From assembly GCA_031272275.1 (NCBI GenBank), contig JAISUC010000011.1:1-64000 (forward strand): a DNA stretch of 64,000 nucleotides. The letters are read 5' to 3'. How positions within the stretch are numbered: the first letter of the stretch is position 1; each line of letters starts with the position of its first letter. Both the position numbers and the translations under genes were made by a program. This DNA comes from Actinomycetes bacterium. Its GTDB lineage: Bacteria; Actinomycetota; Coriobacteriia; WRKU01; WQUG01. The notes under the pieces are model-generated. The model did no database searches. It was given only the letters and a program-made list of their open reading frames with translations, and was not told where the DNA came from. Positions 25,470-33,600 of the stretch are shown one piece after another.

Positions 25470-26798
25470 TTACACGTAACAGAACAGCTGCCGTATGGCG
25501 GCGTGGACGGTGGCGGTGCGGATAGCTTCGCGACCGCCATCGAAGCGATACTCCCGCGCATCCGTGCCGTCGGGCGTGGCGTGCGCAATCCAAACCGTGC
25601 CCACCGGGGCTTCGTCCGCATCAGTCGCGGGACCGGCAACGCCGCTCACGGCGATCGCGCAATCGGCTGCATACAGCGCCTGTGCACCCGCGGCCATCTG
25701 CGCGACGCAGGCACGCGACACCACACCGTGCCGGGCGATGGTATCGGCGTCAACGCCCAACACACGCGTCTTTTCCGCCGTCTGATAGGTGACGGCCGAG
25801 CCCGCAAACCACGCCGAGGAACCGGCCACCGACGTGCAGGCAGCCCCCAGCATGCCGCCGGTCAGCGACTCGGCACAGGCAAGGGTCCACCCCCGTGCGG
25901 TAAGCGCGGCTGCGAGGGCCTCGATGTCGCGCGTAAGGTCAAGGTCAAGAGCTGGATTGCCACGCCCGCCTACGGCGGGCTCGCAATGACGGTGGGGGGT
26001 GGCTACGGCGGGCTCGCAATGACGGTGGGGGGTGGCTTCGGCGGGCTCGCAATGACGGTGGGGGGTGGCTTCGGCGGGCTCGCAATGACGGTGGGGGGTG
26101 TCGTCTGCGGGTGGGTGGGTGTGGCAGCAGGGGGTTTGCGCATCCGGCGGTGCCGACCAGGGTCCACGCAGGACCGCACGGGCGTGCCGAAAATAATCCA
26201 CCATCGACACCACGGTCAATACCACCGCCACCGCCATCAAGGTCCAGGCAAACACATTCAGCACCACCGCAGGCCAGGTCGCGTGAATCCCCAGGACGGT
26301 CGTGTACCCCTTGACGATGAACGCCACGATCGCAATGTCCTGAAAGGTTGTTTTCAGCTTGCCCCAGATGCTCGCGGCGATAACCACGCCCTCGGCAGAC
26401 GCAATCATACGCAGCCCGCTGATCACAAACTCGCGCGCGATGATAATCAGTGCAATCCATCCCGGTAAGGTGCCTGTCTGCACCAGCGCAATCAGCGCGG
26501 CGGTAACCAACAGTTTATCCGCCAAAGGATCGATGAACTTGCCGAATGTCGAGACCTCGTCGCGCCTGCGCGCCAAGTATCCGTCCACGGCGTCGGTTGC
26601 GCTGATCAGAATGAACACGACGGCTGCCACCCAGGGACGCAGCTCGAACAATATGGTCGACTGGCGAAACATCAGCGGCCAGTTCGACAGCAATACGACC
26701 AAAAACACCGGGATCAGCAATATCCGCAGCAAGGTGACGGAGTTTGCCACCCCGACCCGTTCGATGGAACGCGGTATTCTGCTTTCCGTCTGACTCAC
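25470..26798 (-). CDS. pgsA: PgsA-CinA fusion: phosphatidylglycerophosphate synthase joined to nicotinamide-nucleotide amidase domain
   Basis: 442 aa. Residues 1 to about 210 are a complete CDP-alcohol phosphatidyltransferase with several membrane helices and the motif DAVDGYLARR..FGKFIDPLAD. Residues from about 280 are a CinA C-terminal (PncC) domain: LACAESLTGGMLGAACTSVAG, AVTYQTAEKTRVLGV, IAVSGVAGPATDADEAPVGTVWIA. PgsA makes phosphatidylglycerophosphate; PncC deamidates NMN. In many bacteria pgsA and cinA are separate neighbours. Here they are joined by a linker of four 11-residue repeats (TPHRHCEPAEA type) encoded by an inserted palindromic repeat that has expanded in frame. GTG 26798 overlaps the rimO stop and has GGAGAGG upstream. 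Confidence 0.92.
   Translation of the reverse strand: MSQTESRIPRSIERVGVANSVTLLRILLIPVFLVVLLSNWPLMFRQSTILFELRPWVAAVVFILISATDAVDGYLARRRDEVSTFGKFIDPLADKLLVTAALIALVQTGTLPGWIALIIIAREFVISGLRMIASAEGVVIAASIWGKLKTTFQDIAIVAFIVKGYTTVLGIHATWPAVVLNVFAWTLMAVAVVLTVVSMVDYFRHARAVLRGPWSAPPDAQTPCCHTHPPADDTPHRHCEPAEATPHRHCEPAEATPHRHCEPAVATPHRHCEPAVGGRGNPALDLDLTRDIEALAAALTARGWTLACAESLTGGMLGAACTSVAGSSAWFAGSAVTYQTAEKTRVLGVDADTIARHGVVSRACVAQMAAGAQALYAADCAIAVSGVAGPATDADEAPVGTVWIAHATPDGTDAREYRFDGGREAIRTATVHAAIRQLFCYV
25954..26102. repeat. Palindromic repeat insertion expanded to four 33-bp tandem copies inside pgsA-cinA
   Basis: 25954-25990 is a copy of the widespread element (GGATTGCCACGCCCGCC..CTCGCAATGACGG). From 25971 a 33-bp unit containing GGCGGGCTCGCAATGACGG is repeated four times, the last two with TTC in place of TAC and the last ending TC. 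33 bp keeps the frame. Confidence 0.92.
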
Positions 26799-28156
26799 AA
26801 TGCCTCTCCGAATGCGTCGTACAGGATGGTATCGATTATACGCACATCCACGGTCTGTCCGACCACATAATCTGACGGATCGCCCTGCAGACGCACGATT
26901 CCGTCAATTTCAGGCGCAGCATGGGGAGTGCGTCCCAAAGCACAGCCCTCTTCGGCGTCATATCCTTCAATCAGAACCGATACTGTGTCGCCAATGCTTT
27001 GTGCCGCACGTTCCCAGCCCAGCCGGTCGGCCGCGTCGCGCAGCTGCTGTGCACGACTGTTACGCAGTTCATCGGACAACTGCCCGGGCAGGGTTGCCGC
27101 AACGGTGCCGTCCTCGGGCGAATAGGCGAACACACCGACATAATCAAAGTCCACACGGCGCACCCAGTCGAGCAGCGCCGCGAATTCGTCTGCGGTCTCT
27201 GAGGGAAAACCGGCAATCAGCGTCGTGCGCACCACCAGCCCGGGCACGCATTCCCGAGCGTGCGCAATCAGGCGCGCGTATTCATCCCCGTCACCAACAC
27301 GGTGCATCAGGCGCAGGATGCGCCGCTCACTGTGTTGCAGGGGGATATCCAGATAGGGAACCACATGCTGTAGCCCTGCCATACAATCCAGCAATCGGTC
27401 GGTCAGACCCTCGGGCTGCAGGTACATAATACGCAGGCGCTGCACCCCGGGAATGCCGTCCAAGCGCCGCAGCAGATCCGGCAGCGTGGCATCCGGCGTT
27501 CCCGCAGGCAGGTCGCACCCGTAGCGCCCGGTATCCTGGGCAATCAGGATGAACTCGCGCACGCCCCGTTCGGCCAAAGCGCCGACCTCGGACACGATAT
27601 CGTCAGCCGGGCGCGAGCGATAGGGTCCGCGTATCCCGGGAATCGTGCAATACGAACAGCTGCGGTCGCAGCCGTCTGCGATTTTCACATAGGTGTAAGG
27701 GGCGTCAACCGTGCGCGTAGTCCCCTCACAGGCAGCTTCAGGTATTGCAGCGGGCGAAACAGCCGGCTGTCCTCCCTCGTCCAGTTCCGCCACGACCGAA
27801 ACGATGGATGCCTCGTCGGCAATGGGGACAAAGGCTGCAACCTCGGGGATTTCGGCTGCCAAATCATCCCCATAGCGGTTGACCATGCAGCCGGTGACCA
27901 CGACCTGACGCAGGCGGGTGGAGCGTTCATCCTCTCCCGTGTGCCCTGCAGTGTTTTCCGAATCCAGCAGGTCCAGGATGGTTTCGATGGACGTTTCGGT
28001 GGCGGTCCGGATGAAAGCGCAGGTGTTCACGACGACCAGGTCGGCGGCGTCGGTGTCGTCGGTCACGGTGTGTCCGGCGCTGACCAGGGCTGCGCGCATG
28101 GTATCGGTGTCGACTTCGTTTTTCGGGCAGCCGATGGTGGTAAATGCGATGTTCAC
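26795..28156 (-). CDS. rimO: Ribosomal protein S12 methylthiotransferase RimO
   Basis: 453 aa radical-SAM enzyme that thiomethylates an Asp of ribosomal protein S12. The N-terminal MTTase domain begins FTTIGCPKNEVDTD and contains NTCAFIRTATETS and VTGCMVNRYG, giving the three auxiliary cluster Cys. The radical-SAM CxxxCxxC motif is CDRSCSYCTIPGIRG. A C-terminal TRAM domain follows. GCPKN distinguishes RimO from MiaB. GTG 28156 has only a weak ribosome site. It lies 31 bp after yajQ and overlaps pgsA-cinA by 4 bp, so the three form an operon. Confidence 0.95.
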   Translation of the reverse strand: MNIAFTTIGCPKNEVDTDTMRAALVSAGHTVTDDTDAADLVVVNTCAFIRTATETSIETILDLLDSENTAGHTGEDERSTRLRQVVVTGCMVNRYGDDLAAEIPEVAAFVPIADEASIVSVVAELDEGGQPAVSPAAIPEAACEGTTRTVDAPYTYVKIADGCDRSCSYCTIPGIRGPYRSRPADDIVSEVGALAERGVREFILIAQDTGRYGCDLPAGTPDATLPDLLRRLDGIPGVQRLRIMYLQPEGLTDRLLDCMAGLQHVVPYLDIPLQHSERRILRLMHRVGDGDEYARLIAHARECVPGLVVRTTLIAGFPSETADEFAALLDWVRRVDFDYVGVFAYSPEDGTVAATLPGQLSDELRNSRAQQLRDAADRLGWERAAQSIGDTVSVLIEGYDAEEGCALGRTPHAAPEIDGIVRLQGDPSDYVVGQTVDVRIIDTILYDAFGEAL

Positions 28157-28187
28157 GGGCGTATTTGACGTGGGCGACGTGGCCGCA

Positions 28188-28688
28188 TCAGCGGTAATTC
28201 ACGTACTGCAGCGGAATGTCGTAGTCGGCGTCTTTCAGATAGGCGATGACTTTCTGCAGCTCATCGCGGCTGGGGCTGAAGACGCGGATTTTGTCGCCCT
28301 CGATCTGGGTTTTCAGTTTGTTGAATTTCTGCGCTTTGATATCTTTGTTGATTTTCTTGATCAGGTCCTCGTCGATGCCGGCAATCACGCTGCCGGTATA
28401 GCGGACCGTGCCGCCGGTGGCAGCCACCGGTGCCGACCAACGGATGGCCTTCAGGTCGATGTTTCGCCGGACCAGTTTGCTGTTCAGGATGTCTTTTACC
28501 TGACCTGCGACGAAGTCACTGGGGGCGCGAAGCGTGAACTCGTGCTTGCCCTTGTCGAATTCCAGTGTGGCGCCGCTGCCCTTCAGGTCGTAGCGCTGGA
28601 CCAGCTCCTTAGTGGTCTGGGTGTAGGCGTTGTCGACCTCTTGGTAGTCGACTTCGGATACGATATCGAAACTTGCGTCTTTGGCCAT
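28188..28688 (-). CDS. yajQ: YajQ-family nucleotide-binding protein
   Basis: 166 aa: DASFDIVSEVDYQEVDNAYTQ, RYDLKGSGATLEFD, RNIDLKAIRWSAPVAATGGTVRY, GDKIRVFSPSRDELQKVIAYLK. Two ferredoxin-like folds; family members bind nucleotides, including cyclic di-GMP in Xanthomonas, and their role in Gram-positives is unclear. ATG 28688 is preceded by GGGGAG. First gene of the rimO-pgsA/cinA operon. Confidence 0.95.
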   Translation of the reverse strand: MAKDASFDIVSEVDYQEVDNAYTQTTKELVQRYDLKGSGATLEFDKGKHEFTLRAPSDFVAGQVKDILNSKLVRRNIDLKAIRWSAPVAATGGTVRYTGSVIAGIDEDLIKKINKDIKAQKFNKLKTQIEGDKIRVFSPSRDELQKVIAYLKDADYDIPLQYVNYR

Positions 28689-28743
28689 GGTTGTTTCTCC
28701 CCTTCGTCCGTCTGCGATGTTATCCGTCTGCGTTTTCAGTGTT

Positions 28744-28761
28744 GTCATTATAACTAATGAC
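28744..28761 (-). promoter_or_regulatory. Promoter -10 with overlapping dyad before yajQ
   Basis: TATAAT at 28752-28747 (minus) is embedded in the inverted repeat GTCATTA-GTTA-TAATGAC. A TTAACA or TGCTTA word at 15-18 bp may be the -35. The dyad on the -10 may be an operator. The start would give a leader of about 52 nt. Confidence 0.5.
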
Positions 28762-28790
28762 CGTACGTGTTAAGCACAGCCGGCGAGTCA

Positions 28791-30416
28791 TTAGGGGGTT
28801 GTGAGCCAGGAAAAGTCAAACGTGGACTTTTGTGAGAGCTTGTTGCCGTTCTTGTCATAGATGGCGTTCAGGTCGATGCGCCCGCCAATGCCGGCTAGTG
28901 AGCCCTCGCTGGTGTATTGCCACAGATCGGTCGGATAGGTCGGCAACGCCGAGCCCTGGAGCGACCCGTCGTTGGTCCCGTAACGCGGAATCCAGACGAA
29001 GTCGGGTGTTTTGGGATTGGTGACATCGGTCGTCAAGTTCAGATTGAGCTTGCTGTACAGGTGGTGTGCCACATAGATGCCGACTTTCACGCGCGCACGC
29101 GGGTTTGCGGTATCACTGGCGGCGAGGCTCCGCAGCGTCGAGATAAAGGCTTCGGTGTTGGCACGGGTTATGTAGTCGACCTCGCAGTCGACCACGAAAA
29201 AGACCGGCTTGCGCCCGCCCTGGGTGGCGCGGCTGTAAAAGAGCTTCGCCTCTGCCTGAGCCTCGGCCTTGGTCTCGTAACGTGCGAAATCGTAAACGCC
29301 GTAAGGGACTTCATATTGCACGCAGGCTTTGGAGTATTCCAGGTAGCGACTGTCGATGGCGTTCGGCTTTGACGCGGTGCCGCCGATGTCCTGTACGCGC
29401 AGAATAGCCAGATCAATCAGGGGACCGGCTTTGGTCCAGTCGATGCTCCCCTGCCATTTCGACAGATCGACGATAACCGGGTTTCGGGTGACAACAACCG
29501 AGACCTTGGTCGACAAGCCGGCGGCAGGTCCTTTGTTGGCCTTGATGGTGATGGTTGCCTTGCCCCTACGCAGAGCCATAACCGTGACGCTGCCGTTGCT
29601 GTTCATTTTGACGGTGCAGATGGTGGTGTCGCTGCTGACTGCGGTCCGTTTCGGGGCAGGTGTCGAGGGATAGACGTTCGATTTTAGGGTGAAGGACTTA
29701 CCCGGGGTCATCGTCAGGTCCTTTTGCGCGGTGATTCCGATGACGGTGATGGTTTTGGTGGCTTTCTTACCGCTGGAGGCGCGGGCGGTGATGGTGGCCT
29801 TGCCGGCGGATTTCGCCGTGACGAATCCCGCCTGGTTAACCGTGGCGACCGAGGTGTTGCTGCTGGTCCATTTCAGCGTGTTGGTGGTCGACTGAGCGCC
29901 GGGCTTGACCGTGAGTGTCGGTCGTTTGACGGTGCCGCGCTTCAGCGTGTAGCTGCCGCTGAAGCTGAGCTTGGTGATGGATTTGGTCTTGCTGACGACT
30001 TTGACTTTGATGCTGTCCTTGTGTCCTTGCCGTGTACGGGCCGTGATGGTGGCGGTGCCGGTCTTTTTGGCGGTGATTTTACCGGTCTTGCTGACACTGA
30101 CGACCGAGGACTTGCTGCTTTTCCAGCTTGTGACTTTGTCCCCGGACGGCAGAAAACGGGCTGCCAACTGACGTTTGCCGCCTTTTTTTATGCTCATCAG
30201 CGTGTGCGAGGGAGAAGTCCCCGTGATACGGAAGGCTGCGGCATGAGCGAGGGCGGGAGCGACCCACAAGACCGCCATCGCCCATGCCAGCACCAGTACG
30301 CGTACGTACCGCCCGTATATGTGTGCGTTCCTCTGTGTCCTCAGCTGTGTCGTCCGTGGCAGTGATTCTGCTGATTCCACTGATTCTGTTTTGAGTGCGC
30401 CTGTATGCATGATCAT
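28791..30416 (-). CDS. Secreted GH25 muramidase with Ig-like (Big_2) repeats
   Basis: About 541 aa from ATG 30416 (or 539 from ATG 30410); the track start at 30623 reads through a repeat element and is rejected. A long basic N-terminus leads to a signal helix (VRVLVLAWAMAVLWVAPALAHA). Three or so Big_2-like domains follow, each with the x-S-S-x-x-x-V-A/S-V-x-x-x-G-x-I/V-T-A-K signature (WKSSKSSVVSVSKTGKITAKK). The C-terminal GH25 domain has VIVDLSKWQGSIDWTKA, the catalytic DxE motif in FVVDCEVDYI, and DLWQYTSEGSLAGIGGRIDLN. It hydrolyses the glycan of peptidoglycan, either its own or that of other bacteria. No Shine-Dalgarno is seen; a 24-bp palindrome covers the start. Confidence 0.92.
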   Translation of the reverse strand: MIMHTGALKTESVESAESLPRTTQLRTQRNAHIYGRYVRVLVLAWAMAVLWVAPALAHAAAFRITGTSPSHTLMSIKKGGKRQLAARFLPSGDKVTSWKSSKSSVVSVSKTGKITAKKTGTATITARTRQGHKDSIKVKVVSKTKSITKLSFSGSYTLKRGTVKRPTLTVKPGAQSTTNTLKWTSSNTSVATVNQAGFVTAKSAGKATITARASSGKKATKTITVIGITAQKDLTMTPGKSFTLKSNVYPSTPAPKRTAVSSDTTICTVKMNSNGSVTVMALRRGKATITIKANKGPAAGLSTKVSVVVTRNPVIVDLSKWQGSIDWTKAGPLIDLAILRVQDIGGTASKPNAIDSRYLEYSKACVQYEVPYGVYDFARYETKAEAQAEAKLFYSRATQGGRKPVFFVVDCEVDYITRANTEAFISTLRSLAASDTANPRARVKVGIYVAHHLYSKLNLNLTTDVTNPKTPDFVWIPRYGTNDGSLQGSALPTYPTDLWQYTSEGSLAGIGGRIDLNAIYDKNGNKLSQKSTFDFSWLTTP

Positions 30417-30424
30417 GCATACAG
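30401..30424. promoter_or_regulatory. 24-bp perfect palindrome over the GH25 start codon
   Basis: Half-site CTGTATGCATGA and its exact reverse complement meet without spacer. The inner 14 bp, TGCATGATCATGCA, match the palindrome upstream of the C69 gene at 16172 except for two symmetric bases. It spans both candidate start codons. Operator binding or leader-RNA pairing are both possible. Confidence 0.6.
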
Positions 30425-30650
30425 TGTGCCATGCTGCTTTATCCGGTTTCCATTTGGTCACGAATGTTTCATCATTCCCACACAAATCGTGTTCTGTGCG
30501 CGGTGGGCTGATGCCCCGTGCTGACGCACGGGGGCTGTTATCCGGGGGGTGGGCAAATGCCCACCCCCCGGTGGATTGCCGCGCGATGCGTTGCATCGCC
30601 CGCAATGAGGGGATGAATATCACACGCTCATCACGTCATTGCCCTTACGT
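30425..30650. other. Gap between giant adhesin and GH25 genes
   Basis: Holds the composite repeat copy 2 (30513-30608) and presumably the GH25 promoter. No gene seen. Confidence 0.5.
30513..30608. repeat. Composite three-hairpin repeat, copy 2
   Basis: CCCCGTGC-tgac-GCACGGGG; CCGGGGGGTGGGCA/TGCCCACCCCCCGG; then GGATTGCCGCGCGATGC-gtt-GCATCGCCCGCAATGA. Same order as copy 1, with each stem altered on both sides so that pairing is kept. Confidence 0.8.
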
Positions 30651-33600
30651 TTATGCCTCCTTTCGGGTGCGGCGGTGCAGGGCAAAGCTCGCGACTGCTG
30701 CCGCCAGCAGTACCATGACCACGATCCAGCTCCAAGCGACTTCGCCGGTGCTCCCGGGTCGTACGGGCGTGGGTGCCGGTGCCGGCTTGGCAACCGCAGG
30801 TTTCTTGTACGCATAGACCGGCGGTTTCGCTGCCGTGGCACTGCCGATACGCGGGTTGTGTATCGTGTAGGAGCCGACGACGTTGCCGTCCGCATCCCTC
30901 AGCGTCACGGTGTAGTCGCCTGCGGGCAGGTGGTCAAAGCGATAGTTGTTCCCGTCACTGTCGACACTGCCGGTCGTCGTCACCGGACCGACCAGTTTGC
31001 CGTCCAAGTCATAGACCGGGTTTCCGTTCGGGTCGGTGATGGTCACGATGATGCCTGCCTTGGGCCCTTCGCCCGGATCCTGTTTGCCGTTGCCGTTCTT
31101 ATCGTCAAACACCAGACCACCGACGTCATAGCTGGGTACCAAACCGATGTCGATATGCGCCGTGTCGGTCGTGATGACCCCGGCTGCGGCGGCCGCCTGG
31201 GTCAGGTCGCCACGAGCGTTGCGGGTGCCGGTGCCGTCGCTGTCATAACGGTCATCACCGACATCCTTTTTCGCAACCTCATAGTCTGCCAGCTTGGTGC
31301 CGCTGCCGTCGGTGAACACCAAGCGATAGTCGCCCTGGGGAACATTCACAAAGTGATAGTTACCGTCGGCGGTCACCTGCGTGGTCGTGACGTACGGCGG
31401 ATACAGATTGCCTTCGCTGTCGCGCGCCGGCACGTATTGCCCGGTCGTCGGATCCTTGACGTACAGGTTCACGTTCACGCCGGCAATCGGCGGCTCGCCC
31501 GCGTCACGCACACCGTCGTTATCGGTGTCCTGCCAGACCAGACCGTCAATCGTGTAGGTCTTGACCAGGCCGAAGTCGGTGTGCCGTGCGCTTCCGTCGC
31601 TGTCATAGTTCGCGTTACCGACGACTGCATCGGCTCGGTCGGTCCCGCCGCCCGAATAGGTTCCCCGTGCATCGTTGTCGATGGTCGTGTTGCCGCCGAC
31701 CTGATGGCGCGTCACGCTGTAGTCGCTCAGCACGTTTCCTGCCGCATCCAGCAGCGTCACGGTGTAGCTACCCGGTGGCAGCTCTTCAAAGTAATACGTG
31801 TAACCATCCGTCGCATACAGGCTGTTGTCGACGATGCAGGTCGCCACCACAGATCCGTCGATGTGCCGCGCCCGGGTGCCGTCCGGCAGGTAGACCACGA
31901 CCTGCAGCCCGTCACCGATCAGCACCTCGCTGCCGTCGCGCACACCGTTATTGTTGCGGTCATCCCAAACCAGACCGCTGATCTCGTAGTTCTTGGTCAG
32001 ACCCATGTTGTTGCCGACGCTGACACCGTCACTGGTGACCGTGGACGGACCGACGATGATGCCGCCGATGTTGCCCTGTTTACCGCCACCCGGCGTCGCC
32101 GTCTGGGTTGCATCACTATCCAACAGCGGGTCTGCGCCCTGTCCGGTTTGTGTGACCGACATATCACCCAGGGTGTCACCGGACGGGTCGGTAAAGACCA
32201 CCCGGTACTGACCTTCGGGCAGGTCGGTGAACACATAGTTTCCGCCGCCCAAATCGACATCGGTGGTCACCACGGACAGCACCGGATCCCCGCCGGTATG
32301 CGTCGCCGGCACCCAGCCGCCGCCGCCCCCGTTAGCCGTCGGATCCCAGACCTCCAGATCCACGGTCGTGCCGGGTAGCAAGGGCTCGGTCAGGTCGCGG
32401 ATGCCGTCATTGTCCTCATCATCCCAGACGATACCGCCCAGGTCGTAGCAGGGCGTCAAACCGACATCGTTTCCGCCGGACACATTGTCGGTGGTCGTCG
32501 TGGACGGATCCAGCACAATACCGCTGATAACGGCCTGTTTGGCGCCGTTGACCACGGTCTGGGTCGCGTCGCTATCCAACCTGTCGTCGCCACCTTGATC
32601 GGCACGGGTGACACTCCAGCCGCCCTCGGCACCGCCGGCCGGGTCGGTGAACACGACTTGGTAGGTGCCTTCCGGCAAGTTCACGAAGTGATAGGTGTAG
32701 CCGGCCGACGCCGTATCGGTGGTGACGACCTGGGGCGGCACCTGTGCGCCGGATATGTCGGTCGCCGGGACGTACCCGCCCGCGCCGCCGTTCGCATCAG
32801 CGTCCCACACATACAGCGTGACGGTCGAGCCCGGCATCAGGTCTTCGCCCGGATCGCGCACACCGTCGTTGTCGGCGTCGTTCCAAACCAGCCCGTTCAG
32901 GTCGTAGGCCTGCACCAGACCGAAATCGATGTGGCGTGCGCTGCCGTTGGCATCATAGTCGGCCGCCCCCACCGCAGCGTCTGCCCGCTCGGTCACGTTG
33001 TCGGTGTAGATGCCCACCGCGTCATTGTCGACCACGGTGTTGGTCCCCACCCGCCTCTGCGTGACCCCATAGGTACCGAACACGGTGCCGGTCGGGTCGT
33101 ACAGGATGATGACGTATTCGCCGTCGGGCAGCTCTTCGAAATGCCAAGTGTAATCATTGGCGACGTAGCCCGCGTTGTTGATGGACTCGGTCGCCACCAC
33201 AGATCCGTCGATGTGACGCGCCCGCGTGGTCCCGTCCGCCTGATAGATCACCACGACACAGCCGGTACCGATCAGGCTTTCGCCGATGTCGCGGATGCCG
33301 TTGTTGTCGCTGTCCTCCCAAACCAGGCCGCTCATCTCGTAGTTTTTGGTCAGACCCATGTTGTTGCCGGTCGACGCCCCGCCGGTCGCCACGGTGGACG
33401 GACCGACGATGATGCCGCCGATGTTGCCTTGCTTGCCTGTGCCCGGCAGCGCGGTTTGCGTCGCGTCGCTGTCCAGCAGCTCGTCGGTGCCCTGGTTGGC
33501 GCGCGTCACCGACATGTCACCCAGCGTGGCCTCGCTGGGATCGGTGAACACCACGCGGTATTCGCCCTGGGGCAGATCTTCAAACAGGTAGTTGTAGCCG

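Noticed and set aside
25954-26102. CRISPR array (regularly spaced repeats inside pgsA-cinA)
   Set aside because: The 33-bp units are contiguous with no unique spacers, lie inside a reading frame and contain a known dispersed repeat; no cas genes are present.
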